Source: Paulinella micropora
Taxonomy: Eukaryota > Cercozoa > Imbricatea > Euglyphida
Length of the DNA: 41,664 bases
Reading direction: 5' to 3'
Assembly (NCBI GenBank): GCA_009731375.1
Contig: BJOX01000010.1
Span: forward strand, 1,433,352 to 1,475,015
Shown here: piece by piece, positions 22,362-41,504 of the stretch
Layout of the letters: the number at the start of each line of letters is the position of its first letter
Position numbering within the stretch: position 1 is the stretch's first letter
Position numbers and translations under genes: made by a program
Notes under the pieces: model-generated
Seen by the model: only the letters and a program-made list of their open reading frames with translations
Databases searched by the model: none
What the model was told of the DNA's origin: nothing

Positions 22362-23690
22362 ACAGGCCACCGACGTGAAGAAAAGGAAGCAGGAAAGGGC
22401 GAATCAGCAGCTATCTTTTGCTCTTGCCAAGCAAGAGGTCTCTTTGCATTTCACTATTTTGCTGCTTTCACTTTGCCATGCTGGACAGGTTGCTCGAAAC
22501 TTGGGAATTTCCCTCTCCGCTTCAACTTCGCCTGCTTCTACGACCTCATCGTCCGTGGTTGCTTCCTCTGCGTCCATGGTTACGTCCTCCTCGTCCGTGC
22601 GTGCTCCCTCTTCGTCCGTGCGTGCTCCCTTGCCTTCCCAGCAGCTGCAACCAGAGTGTCTGAAACTTTCGTCTCTTCGTGGAAATGAGTTGGATGGTTT
22701 GTGCGCGTCTTTTGTCCTGCGTGACCGAGCGCAACTCAGAGAACCACCTCGTGTGGAGGACCGTGCTCTTGCTGCTAACCAGGTCATGGACGCTTTGGGA
22801 CTAGAAGCCGGTAGATTCAGCAGTGAGAATAGTTTCATTTTGGAGCTCGCAAAGTGGGGTTTTGCAACCATTTCAAGGATTAGGCAGGACACACAGTCCA
22901 CACCTCTGCTTACACCTTCTTCCGTACCACCGCATGTAACCTCTTTGCTCGGAGAAGTGCAGGAATTGTTTCATCTTACTTCACGGTCTGCAGTGTTGCT
23001 CGGCGTACCTGATATTGAGTGTCTGACTCCTTTTGTGGGTTCATCGTTCAACAACACACGAGCCAACTTTGATCCCATCGCGCAAGAACTTGGTCTGGAC
23101 ACACACGGCATCGAATTTTACCTAGCCGAAAGCCATCCAAGTGGAGATAGACGCATAAAAAGCGGAACGATTTATGTGCTGTATGTGACGCTGAGTAAGG
23201 TATACGATGAGTATGTAACCCGGTATTTTCAATTTATTCTTCCTGAAATCGCGCGCACGATGATGAGTGTGAGTCAGTCCGCTTTGTACCTAGGTGTCGG
23301 ATGAGAAGGGGTCAGGAGCAGCTGCGCCTGGCATTTGAGTCTGGTGACGACGAGGTGTGGCAGTGTAAGAAGTGTGATCCTCCCACGTACCACGTCGTGC
23401 ATACCGAGCATAAGGGGAAGAAACATGTTTGTCGCAGTAGAGTCGGCGGCGCAACATCGCGCAAGGCGCATTTCATACCGTCTGGCGAGGTGATTTCGAG
23501 TTCAGTCACTGATCAGCCGAAAAGGTTACAGCGGAATTTGGAGTTACTGGAAGATTACCGACAGCAGAGGGCATGCTTTACTGCGGTTTGTATAATATTG
23601 TCCATACTAGTTAGCAGCAGAGTGTCGTTGCCTCCTAATCGTGACAACTGTAACTGCGTCGCTTTGTTTTGCAACTGCCCACACAGGTAA
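22362..23690 (+). CDS. N-terminal part of a transposase-like gene (several exons)
   Basis: Coding begins after TTTGCAG/ACAGGCC at 22362 with no visible start ATG, so earlier exons may exist. The first block (VKKRKQERANQQ, then a Ser-rich tract with tandem SSSVRAP units, then a globular region ending VLYVTLSK) probably contains a short intron at about 22438-22491. It ends at an AAG/GTATAC donor (23199). A second block in another frame (about 23266-23576) contains WQCKKCDPPTYHVVH and HKGKKHVCRSR, which could form a small zinc-binding site (C-x2-C..H..C). A GCG/GTTTGT donor follows. I link it to the exons at 24.06 and 26.26 kb by direction, spacing and the transposase motifs there; the link is inference. 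Confidence 0.45.
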
Positions 23691-24057
23691 AATGTTTCTG
23701 CATGTTGTTGTTCTCTCATTTGCTAGGGGGCCGGGGGCCGCCCATACAACTTTTGCTGCCACTTTGTTTCATATCATAACGACATGACACAAAGTGACAA
23801 CATCGCTTACTGTACTAGTTTACAAGACACATTGTAAACCGTTTCGGCAGGACTCCAGTTTACAACCCTCTGAAGCAGATCCGGTTGAAAGTGGCTGAAC
23901 TTCGGGTTTGGTGGTATACACTGATTGCTTCTTTTCTCCCACGTCCATTCTTGGCATCCGAATGGAAGACACAAGTCACTCCTCCCATCCGTTCTGATTG
24001 GACACGACTCATGAATTTACATAATCTGGAAATCAGAGTCAATAAGCTCTGGGCGCC

Positions 24058-24594
24058 CTGCATTTATTGTGCCACACAGAAGAGAAAGCAAAACGGTTGG
24101 TTGTTATTCAGCAAAAACAGGAGCAGCTGCGAAGAGAAAACAGAGCACTTTCGGACGAAGATGAGAAGGAGATGGAGGAGATTAAAACATTCTTGCCTAA
24201 GTTTGAGTATCATTTGCGTGCGAAGAACAACAAGAGATTTTACGATGAAGATTTAAAGACACGTGCTGAAGATTTGTCGTACATACTCGTAGTAGTGGAC
24301 TTTTCACGGCTGACTGTGGGTGGGGGGGATACAGAAGACGTAAATGACTGTATCGGAGTTTTGATCAGAGGAGATGGAAAGGGAGGAGTCAAAAGAGAGT
24401 ATGTTGACACTTTACCACATCACTCTGATAAATTTTGTAACAATGTCTTTTTCTTTGTGAGGGAGTGGTTTGACAATATTCTTGAGCGCCGAATCACACA
24501 TATGCGTCAGCCTGTGCAGGTAACTAAATTTATTGTCTGGTCTGATGGAGGGAGGAAACATTTCAAGCAAAGGTACTCCATATGTAGGTTCTAG
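24058..24594 (+). CDS. Transposase-like exon with VVVDFS and WSDG..HFK blocks
   Basis: A frame open from a possible acceptor near 24053 encodes a charged helical region (KQEQLRRENRALSDEDEKEM), then DLSYILVVVDFSRL, and about 100 residues later FIVWSDGGRKHFKQRYS, ending at 24594 by TAG or at a donor just before it. A DFS/DFA strand followed by a WSDG..xFK strand is a pattern I associate with DDE-type transposases of a poorly characterised eukaryotic group, where the two Asp residues would be catalytic. A small upstream exon (about 23855-23908, TPVYNPLKQIRLKVAELR) precedes it. The missing third block is at 26.26 kb. Confidence 0.5.
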   Translation: MHLLCHTEEKAKRLVVIQQKQEQLRRENRALSDEDEKEMEEIKTFLPKFEYHLRAKNNKRFYDEDLKTRAEDLSYILVVVDFSRLTVGGGDTEDVNDCIGVLIRGDGKGGVKREYVDTLPHHSDKFCNNVFFFVREWFDNILERRITHMRQPVQVTKFIVWSDGGRKHFKQRYSICRF

Positions 24595-26261
24595 TGGTCG
24601 TTAGAGCCCCATCAACTTCGCAGCAGGTAAACTCATTCAATATTCAAGATTTTAAAGTGCTGTTTGCACAGAATTCAATGTTTTTATTGGGAATAGGTAG
24701 CCGCAGGTTTAGTTTGTCAGTGTATTAAAGGTATTGCTGTGTTCCAGAGTATGTTCCGAATTTTGACAAACTAATTTTCGACCTATGTTTTCCTAGTTTT
24801 CACTCTCCACCGTATTCCTCTGCAAAAGCCTTAGGCAGGATTACTCAACATAACATGTGAATTCAGTTGTGCACTTGTGCGTAAAAATGAGTGCAGAGTG
24901 CATCATGCAAACAGCATTTTTCAATTAAAAACAGCATACTTGCTATGTCCTGAAATCTGAACTTTGGAGTCGACAATAAGGATTTCAAGAAGTGAGCCAC
25001 ACCCTTTTTCTAAAAAAAACACTTGTGTCATGCTTGCTTTTGCTTGAAACGATGTAGTTTGAACATTTACCTGCTGCGATGCACTTGACCTCTGACATGA
25101 TTTTGGTGGCGCCAGCCCGTGAATTTCTGTGGCAATATTTGACAAGACCAAGCCAATTCCCGGAGAGGAAACCAGAAAAATTTCCAAAAAATATTTGAAC
25201 AAACAGGCCTATCGACATACGTAGCATTTGAAGTGAAGGCCGCGCTAATTTTTTTTATTTGACGGTTTTTGCGGGGTCGAGATTGGTAAAAGTCATGTCT
25301 AGAGAGGGTTTTGTGGTTTTTTGTGTGTGTTTCTCATGCATACTTTCACGTCCCGTGGCCTTGCACAGTCTTTCCAAACGTTGTGCCCATGCTGTCTGCA
25401 AAATGGTGTGTTGTAAACTTATCTGTAGCATGTGTTGTTCTTTCTTCCCTGAAGCCCTTTTTTGCACCTGTCTTGTATCACTCCTATATGTGTTGTGTGT
25501 GCTTTTCTGGGAATGTAATGTGCTGAATCTATTCACAATCACATGGTCTTTGTTTTGCATATGTTCAACTACTGCTCCTTTCTTTGTAACCCTGCTGTTG
25601 GTGATCTGTTCTGGGCTGCAGACAGGCTAAAAAAAATCATGGGTGAGATCTTTAGATGTTTTCAATTTTTTTCTGCACTTTCTGTACAAAATGCTTTTAT
25701 TAAATAGTCTCTTTGATTTCCTTCACTTTCTGTACTTGTGCCGGCCTTGTATTTAAATCAAAAAATTTCTGAGTGAGGGCATTATGCCATATTTTTGCTG
25801 ATTTTGGCCGGTTTGTTTGCAGGCTTAAGGTTACCTTTTTGTAAAAAAACTTTGTACATTTAATTACAAGCATACATAGAAAGATATTACATGAGAACTT
25901 ATTGAAGAGCATACAGGGAACATATGAAAACTGACTCTGATTTTTGGTCATCACAAGCACTATTTTTCAGGTGGCAAGGTGGCTAGTTTTTTCCGGTGGG
26001 GGGTGTGCAAATTAGTTGGGAAAAAGCGGTGGGCGACAGGAAATCGATTGGTTTGAAGTCAGTTTTTACTATTTTTCAATGATCCTTTCATTAAATTAAA
26101 TGTTTTTACTTATAGTTTTCAAGGGTACAATTTTCATATGATAAAGTTTAACGGATCTATGTTTATTATGCTAACAATCACTCGCCCATAGGAGAACTTA
26201 CATATGATTAGCTGATTTCAGTTTGATTCTAATTAAACATCCTTGGCTCAAATTTGCGCAG
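24595..26261. other. Probable long intron or insertion in the transposase-like gene
   Basis: About 1.67 kb of AT-rich DNA with no coherent coding block. It contains a GGGCTGCAGACAGGC sequence at about 25613-25627 like the acceptor at 22354. This may be an intron, or decayed or inserted DNA between transposase exons. Confidence 0.45.
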
Positions 26262-26479
26262 TGGAATTTTTGGCCGTATATCACGGGAAGGGTCTTTGTG
26301 ATTCTCACGCTGGAAAGATTGCACAAGCTGTCTCATGTGAAGGCTTTCATAACGGTTACATTTGGCGAACTTCGCAAGATCTTGCAGCTCTTATTAAGAG
26401 AAATCTCTCTAACTCAAAGCCTATGATTCTTCGGGCACATCTGCTGTTCTACTCAGCAGGGAATCCTACACAAACACAG
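26262..26479 (+). CDS. Transposase-like exon with HGKG..CD..H motif
   Basis: The exon is flanked by GCGCAG/TG and CACAG/GTGAAT and is 218 nt long. It encodes EFLAVYHGKGLCDSHAGKIA and a following helical region. An HGKG-x2-D-x2-(G/A)G block after DFS and WSDG blocks matches the expected third catalytic segment of the same transposase-like family. So 24058-24594 and this exon probably belong to one gene, interrupted by 1.67 kb. Assignment to a named superfamily is not possible by eye. Confidence 0.5.
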
Positions 26480-26699
26480 GTGAATACGAAAAGAAACCAG
26501 CGTACCTTGAGCTACCTGGAATCGCCAAGTACAAACCAAAAGTTTGAAAAACCTGAGCAAAAACACCCTAAAAATTCTCCTTTTTTGATGTCTCCCTGAT
26601 TTTGCAGTGATGAACAGGCTGGTCCAATTTTGTCGGCGCTTTTTTTTGAGTAAAGAACTACCAGTTTTTTGAATTCGTGAGCAAAATTTGAGCAAAAAA

Positions 26700-26980
26700 A
26701 CGTGAGCAAAGACGTGAGCAAAGCTTCGTCTGCAGGTCTACATGCCTACCCTTTCATCTCAAAACTAACAATCGATTGCCTGAGTATCTGCCTACGCACT
26801 CAAGTTATTTTTTTCTTTGTGTTGCTTGGTTTGCAAACGGGTTCTTATGTGGAAGTTTTTGAGCAAAAACGTGAGAACCTACCACCACCTGCTTTCCGGC
26901 ATCAAATTCGTCAGCGAGGTACATTCCCACGGAGAAGGATAATGTCGTACGAGTGCAGTGTGAGGGTATGAAACGACACG
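26700..26980 (+). CDS. Short coding-like block downstream of the transposase-like exons
   Basis: After a T-rich tract and GGTTTGCAAACGGG (about 26829) comes a frame with SYVEVFEQKRENLPPPAFRH, then RQRGTFPRRRIMSYECSVRV and a stop at about 26971. It looks like a C-terminal exon and could end the transposase-like gene. No motif decides its function. Confidence 0.3.
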
Positions 26981-27119
26981 GAGAGGTATAGCCGAGATGC
27001 TCTCGGACATGGCACCTCACAGAAAGAGCGTACATGTCGCCGGAGCGATATGGGCACTACTGATGCCCGGATCACGCATACAACGCCTGTCTAAAACCCG
27101 AATTTGGCTACGTGGCCAG

Positions 27120-28002
27120 CGCGCCAGAACCCGCTACCGGGGACACACGTGTGGCCGCTGACCGCTGAGAAACTTACAAAACACCTGTTCGAGCAAGCCA
27201 AGTCGCTGCCGGGATGGGTGTGATTCAATGATCATCAGCGAGCGCACACCCTTTGATACTACTGTGTCGGGAAAGTGCCTAGACAGCTGCTTGAGCCATA
27301 TGAGCTCCGATTGTTGCAGTGGTCGCAGGAGCATATCAATGCTTACTACAGACTGCTCGACATGTCAGACATCCCACTACCTGCGGAGGTTAGGGCGTAC
27401 AGAGCCTACTAACTTCGGGACAGACACGACAATCCCTGGGACTTGGGGTTGAGGAATGTACTCGCGTATTATAGGAAGGTTCTAGGCATACCCACGCCTC
27501 ATTTTCCTCCTGTATAGGCGGCGGGGCATACGACACCGAATACCTGCGCGTTTCCGAGGTGCGGCTCGCTTATGACAGCAGTATTACATACGGTTCCAGT
27601 GGGAACATCGACTCTCGTGGCTGCTTGCAATCCACCTGCAGTTGAAGAGGAGCGGCGACCCAGAGACATCCCGCATAGCCAACCAGTTGGTCGACCCTGA
27701 CGAAAACGTACCCAATACGTATCGGGATTCTGGCCCGAATACAAGGCTTTGAGGAATGGGGCATGCGCAAATGGTTCAGGACACAAGACAGACTGGGTTG
27801 GGACAGAGTTATTCAGAACGATAAGTTCCGATGGCACAGGCGGACTCAGGAATTAGACTATATCTACCACTATCAACATGAGCGGCCGTACTGGAGGCAA
27901 CAGTACGAATACCAGCTGGGGGGAATCATTAGAGACCTCTACCCAGGCATGGGATATACCGCGCCACAGTATTCGGTAGTCGCGGAGGACTTGTCTTGGT
28001 CA
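27120..28002 (+). pseudogene. Decayed coding region, probably retroelement-derived
   Basis: Plus-strand frames broken by in-frame stops and shifts still read as protein: LLEPYELRLLQWSQEHINAY, GLRNVLAYYRKVLGIPTPHF, then GILARIQGFEEWGMRKWFRT and RQQYEYQLGGIIRDLYPGMG up to the CACTA-like insertion at 28003. The Trp/Arg/Tyr-rich segments match no family I know. On the other side of the insertion comes a Ty3/gypsy reverse transcriptase in the same direction, so this may be the upstream (Gag or protease) part of that element. Confidence 0.4.
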
Positions 28003-28035
28003 CACTACAGGGACAAAAAAAATCTCGGACGGGGT

Positions 28036-28600
28036 TAACGATCCCGGACCCCAGATTTTGGTTAAGTTCCGGGATTTTTTTTCTTGAAACCTAGATCAAA
28101 AATCTTGGGATATGATTCAAAATCCCGGACCCAAGATACAAGTCTTGGACTCATGATATTCAATCTCTGACACCAAAATCACTGACACAAGATAAAATCT
28201 TGGACACAGGGAAAAGTCTTGGACATAAGAAAAAATCTTGACTTCAAGATTAAAGTCTTGGATCCATGATTTAATCTCGTTTCCGAGATTCGGCTAGGCA
28301 CGTGTCCAGAATTGTACAATCACTGCTCCAAGATCATTGATCTTGAGTTCAAGATTGCTATCTTGGATATATAATAAAACCTTGGAACGCAGAAGCAATC
28401 TTGGACATATGATAAACCCTTGGAACACAGATTTAATCTTGAGTCTTACATTTATTTCATGGACACATGTTAAGAATTGTATTCAAGATATTTTTCATGT
28501 TTTCAAGATTGAAATCTTGGATCCAAGATTTCAATCATTCCCAAGATCAGTAATATTGAGTCCAAGATTTGGAAACACAGACTTATGATGTTAATCATGA
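28036..28600. repeat. Left subterminal array of AATCTTGG..CAAGATT hairpin units
   Basis: More than 15 degenerate units of about 20-35 bp carry ATCTTGGA/C..CAAGAT or only one arm of it. Many are self-complementary, so one strand could fold into a chain of small hairpins. Confidence 0.85.
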
Positions 28601-28789
28601 AATAGAGACGCGACTGAAACCATGGTCAGTCATGGCAGAGCCTACAGTAAATAATTTTTATTATATATTATTGTTACAGAATCAAAATTTCACAGGAATT
28701 ACTAATCACTAATAGTTTGTTTTTTTCACTGGTCAAAGATCCTGCATGTATATGATACAGAAAAGGTTTTATTATTTTTAAAAAATTGT

Positions 28790-28945
28790 TTTTACAACTG
28801 AGTGTAATGAAAGAGGAAAGAAGAGAAGAGAGAGAGAGATCGAACGAAAGAAACGAAAGAAACGAAAGAAACGAAAGAAACGAAAGAAACGAAAGAAACG
28901 AAAGAGAAGAAATAGAACAAAAAGAAAGAAAATAAAAAAGAATGA
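28790..28945. repeat. (GAAAC GAAA)n purine tract
   Basis: Tandem GAAACGAAA units at 28846-28910 within a purine-rich segment. The tract is roughly complementary in composition to the CTTT-rich tract that begins 300 bp further right, so the two could pair. Confidence 0.9.
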
Positions 28946-29179
28946 TACTAGGGGGCACCACTCACCAATTCTTCCTGGCTGCCTTTTTTGTAAACAGATT
29001 TTTGGCCGGACAGCTGCGTGTTTCCTGTTTGTGGGTGCAAAAATTCAAACCGGCCAAGGGAGGGTCGTTGGTAGGTGTTTGTTCTTGCTATCTTCACCAT
29101 GTTGTGTGTCACAGGTACGTCGACATCTCATCCGACTCAAGAACAGGTCAGAACTCAGGTCTTTTCGGCTTTTCTTTGT

Positions 29180-29719
29180 TGAATCTTTTTTTTTTTTTTT
29201 TTTTTTTTNNNNNNNNNNTTTTTTTTTTTTTTTTTTTTTTTTTTTTTTCAGCCAGGAGCTTGGATGGCTTTCCCGCGTCGCGTCGGACTGACAACAGGTC
29301 TTCTCTTCTTTCGCAGTTCTTCTCTTCCTTTCTTTCTTTTGCCCTCATACTTTGTAATCCTTCCCTTCTTTTCTCTCTTTTCTCTCTTTCTTCCTCTCTT
29401 TTCTCTCTTTTCTCTCTTTTCTCTCTTTTCTTTCTTTTTTATTTTCTTTCTTTTTTCTTTTTAATTTGTTTTCTTTTGTTCTATTTATTCTCTTTCTTCT
29501 CTTTCTTTCTTTCTTTCGATCTCTCTCTCTCTTCTTGCCTTTTTTCTCTTTTCTTTCCGCCTTTTTTTCTTTTCTGTTTTCTTTTTCTCTTTCTCTTGCC
29601 CTTACACTTGGTAATCCTTCTATCTTTTCTTTCTTTCTTCTTTTCTTTTCTTGTTCTTTTCTTTTCTTTCTTTTCTTGCTTTTCTTTTTTCTCTTTTTTT
29701 TTCTATCCTTCTCGTATAC

Positions 29720-29764
<45 letters not shown>

Positions 29765-30395
29765 AAGTCTCTCTCTGTCTCGTCTTCTTGCTTGCTTCTT
29801 TGAATTTCAGAACTCTTTTCGTTCCATTCGTTTTCTCTTTTTTGTTCTCTTTCTTTTTTCTTTTCTTTTCTTTTCTTTCTTTCTTCCTTTCTTTCTTTCT
29901 TTCTTTTGCCCTCATGCTTTGTAATCCTTCCTTGCTTTCTTTCTTTTCTCTCTTTTCTTTCTTTCCTCTCTTTTCTCTTTTCTCTCGTTTCTTTTTTATT
30001 TTCTTTCTTTTGTTCAATTTCTTCTCTTTCTTCTCTTTCGTTTCTTTCTTTCTTTCTTTCGATCTCTCTCTCTCTCTCTCTCTTCTTTCCTTTCTTGTTT
30101 CTCTTTTCTTTCCACCTTTTTTTCTTTTCTTTCTTTTTCTCTTTCTCTTGCCCACACTTGGTAATCCTTCTCTCTTTTCTTTTCTTTGTCTTTTCTCTCC
30201 TTTCTCTCTCTCTCTCTCTCTCGGATTTCTTCAAGTTCTTTCCTTTCTTTTTTTTTCCGCCTTTTTTTCTTTTCTTTTGCCTTACACTTGGTTATCCTTC
30301 CTTTCTCTCTTTCTTTTTTCTTTTTTACTTTCTTTTCTTTCTCTCTGCCTCTCTGCCTGTCTTTTTCATTTCTTTCTTTTCTCTCCTGTTGAAAA
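29180..30395. repeat. T/C-rich core with a ~250-bp higher-order repeat and a 10-N gap
   Basis: Plus-strand T/C-rich sequence (CTTTT, TTTCTC units). A landmark like TTGCCCTCACACTTTGTAATCCTTC recurs five times, at about 29337, 29597, 29906, 30148 and 30278, so the tract is built from duplicated segments. The gap lies at 29209-29218 within poly(T). Long Phe/Leu/Ser frames and the Lys/Glu/Arg frames on the other strand are compositional. Confidence 0.88.
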
Positions 30396-30489
30396 TCAAG
30401 TTTGACATTAAATTAAATAAACCTGATATTTACTTTAATAAATAGTGGCAGGGACTTCATGGGGGCCGGGATAATAAGGGTAGGTATGA

Positions 30490-31080
30490 GAGTAAAGATT
30501 AAAACCCGGTATTTATAATCACAAAATCATGATTAAAATCTTGGATCCAAGATAAAATTTAAAACTAGTGATTTTAAATCTCGAGTCCATGATTACAAAT
30601 CCTGATACCAGGATTTAAAATCTTGATTTAAGAATATAATCTTGGAAACGTGAATTAAATCTTTGAAACAACGCGTAAAATCTTGGGAACGTTTGGTTTC
30701 TTAAGTCTCTTAAGTCACTATCCAGTGATTAAAAATCATGATTACAAGATTTTTTATCCTGATTCCGTGAAACAATTTATTAAAACCATGATTTTAAATC
30801 TTGGTACCAAGATAGATTATCTTGGCTTCAAGATTTTTAATCTTGACATCAAGATAAAAATCTCGGGAACGTGATTTTTAATCTTGGAATGGCAATCTCG
30901 GACACAAGATTTAAAACTTGCGAGTCACAGGTCCGAGATTTTTATCTCGGGTCTAAGATTGCAATCACAGTCCAATATCATAAATCACGGGTCCGACCCA
31001 ATTTCCCTGCGTTAAGTTTGGGGGATGCCTTCCGGGATTTTTAGGGGGTTTTCCAAGATTTGAAGGTCGTCTGAGATTTT
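30490..31080. repeat. Right subterminal array of AATCTTGG..CAAGATT hairpin units
   Basis: Same unit family as the left array, including a 20-bp-type palindrome AAATCTTGGATCCAAGAT near 30537-30555. It ends at the right inverted terminus (31068-31097). Confidence 0.85.
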
Positions 31081-31111
31081 TTTTTGTCCAGGTAGTGTCG
31101 GAGGCGAGGGC

Positions 31112-31990
31112 ATGGAAGGGACGCCGGTCGAAGAGATAATCGACGAAGTCGTGGCACGACAATCAGGGTCGCCGGATTTTGTTCGAGACCTTAATGCTCA
31201 ATTTCTGAAGAACAAAACCCTCTTCGGACCGGCTGCCATTTGTAGCAGGCGGCGTGACTCACACCCGGATGCTAAGATAGAGCGACAGGTGGGGCAGACA
31301 ATGCCTCGTCTCCGCGGATCTCGCCTCATGATCAGTTTCAAGAAGGAACAGATCTGTGAAGAGATGGTCCAAGACATGCTGGCCAAACGGCTTATACAAC
31401 AGTCATGGTCGAAATTCCGATCACCGGTTCGGCTGGCACCGAACCCGGACGGCAAACAGCGGTTTTGTATTAATTACACAAGAATCAATAAGATCATAAG
31501 AGGGTTGAGGCAACAATCCCTCGCATGCGAGACGGCCTCAACAGGCTCCGACAAGCTAAATTCTTCACAAAGCTCGACCTGAAAAATGGATTCTGGAATA
31601 TTCCACTACACGTGCATAGTCGGGCACTGACGGCCTTTGCCGTTGGCGGGAGACTGTACCAATAGACGGTACTCCCGATGGGACTGAAAACCGCCCCGGC
31701 TATCTTCCAGGATTGCATGAATAAAGCTTTGTCCGACCCGAAATACGGTGATAGCCAATTCGCCGAAACTTACGGACATACCAAACCAATATAGCTTCTG
31801 CTAAATTGAAGACATTGTCATTTACTCAAATACGGAAGCTGAACACCTGGCACATGTGTCGGATGTATTACGACGCGTGGAAGCTTTCGGCCTAAGGCTG
31901 AACCTAGGAAAATGTTCTTTTGCAAACGACCATATCGACTATCTAGGATACAGAGTGGTAGCTTGTTACAAAATAAATCTATCAAGGCGA
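31112..31990 (+). pseudogene. Ty3/gypsy reverse transcriptase fragment, inactivated
   Basis: The first frame (31112-31582) encodes a typical RT amino end (MLAKRLIQQSWSKFRSPVRL, then NPDGKQRFCINYTRIN). Reading then shifts to another frame with KFFTKLDLKNGFWNIPLH and TVLPMGLKTAPAIFQDCMNK, and again to IEDIVIYSNTEAEHLAHVSD, RLNLGKCSFANDHIDYLGY. An in-frame TAG sits before TVLPMG. The residue expected to be Tyr in the YxDD catalytic box is a stop, and its first Asp is Glu. RNase H and integrase are not seen downstream. The copy is therefore dead. A CACTA-like element ends 15 bp upstream of this fragment. Confidence 0.85.
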
Positions 31991-32875
31991 AAGACTGAGC
32001 GGCTTTGAATGATTATATTTCACAAACATTACTACGTGACAAAGTAGATAAATATAACATCGGATTGATTGGTCTGCGGATTGTACAATCAAATGATAAC
32101 TCAGAGCGAGCGAAGGGTTGGATGGGATATATCATATTTGTTTGTATCACTATAGAACATTTCAGATAATATGCTTACTCAGCGTGACAGATTAACCGCC
32201 ACATGGACACATGTTGCATGCGTACATGTATTTAGGACTTTGCACATATCTGTAAAAAAAATCTGTCTGTCTACCTCCTACCTACCAACCGACCTACCTA
32301 CCAGATTGGTAGAAACAAGAAAGAAAGAATAGTCGAAAGAAATTTGTATACGAGGGAAGAAAATAAATGTATGTGTGTATGTACGTATGTATGTATGTAT
32401 GTATCACAATCGATCATTGTGTAATGTATGTGTGTGTTTATTGTAAATATTTATGTAAGTGTCTAATGCATGTATGTATGTATGTATGTATCTATGTATC
32501 TATCTATGTATGCATGTATGTATTTATTTATGTTTTGTCTGTGTCTGACTCAGCTTTGAGATACTGTTGATGACTTTCAAGATAGCAAAAGCGTTCAACT
32601 TTCAAGACATTTTCCTCACTCAATTAGTTGGGCTACCAAAATGCTGAGCATGTCACTAGAAAGCTCTTTTCACGAGCTTTCAAAACATGGCTTCGACATT
32701 GTCATAGTACTACCGATTGACGAAGAACAAAGATCAAAGTTCGAGAAATTTACCACTTGAGTCTTGTCAGAAAATTGTATCTTGAGTTCGACAGAGCAAA
32801 TAAAAACAATAATCATACAGCTGCTTGATATTTGAGCGGTTTGGCAACAACTTGAAACATAATAAATCCAAAGAA
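31991..32875. other. Intergenic stretch with (GTAT)n and TCTA repeats
   Basis: No coding signal. Short CTAC/CTAT tracts at 32267-32305 and (GTAT)n at 32365-32405 and 32467-32525. The last 200 bp should hold the PP2C 3' untranslated region. AATAAA sits at 32861-32866 on the plus strand but is on the wrong strand to serve that gene. Confidence 0.6.

Positions 32876-41504
<8,629 letters not shown>

Larger units (their letters stand above)
28003..31097. mobile_element. CACTA-like non-autonomous transposon, 3,095 bp
   Basis: The left end reads CACTACAGGGACAAAAAAAA then TCTCGGACG. The right end, reverse-complemented, reads CACTACCTGGACAAAAAAAAA then TCTCAGACG, giving terminal inverted repeats of about 30 bp that start with CACTA, as in the En/Spm (CACTA) superfamily. 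The flanking triplets are TCA (left) and TCG (right), compatible with an old 3-bp target duplication. Inside each terminus lie about 550-600 bp of degenerate palindromic units around ATCTTGGATCCAAGAT. Subterminal repeats are typical of CACTA elements. The core is purine-rich then pyrimidine-rich low-complexity DNA without a transposase, so movement would need a transposase supplied elsewhere. Confidence 0.72.

Noticed and set aside
28942-30405. 487-codon Phe/Leu/Ser-rich frame
   Set aside because: It lies entirely within T/C-rich low-complexity transposon core and includes a gap. The opposite strand is equally open as Lys/Glu/Arg.
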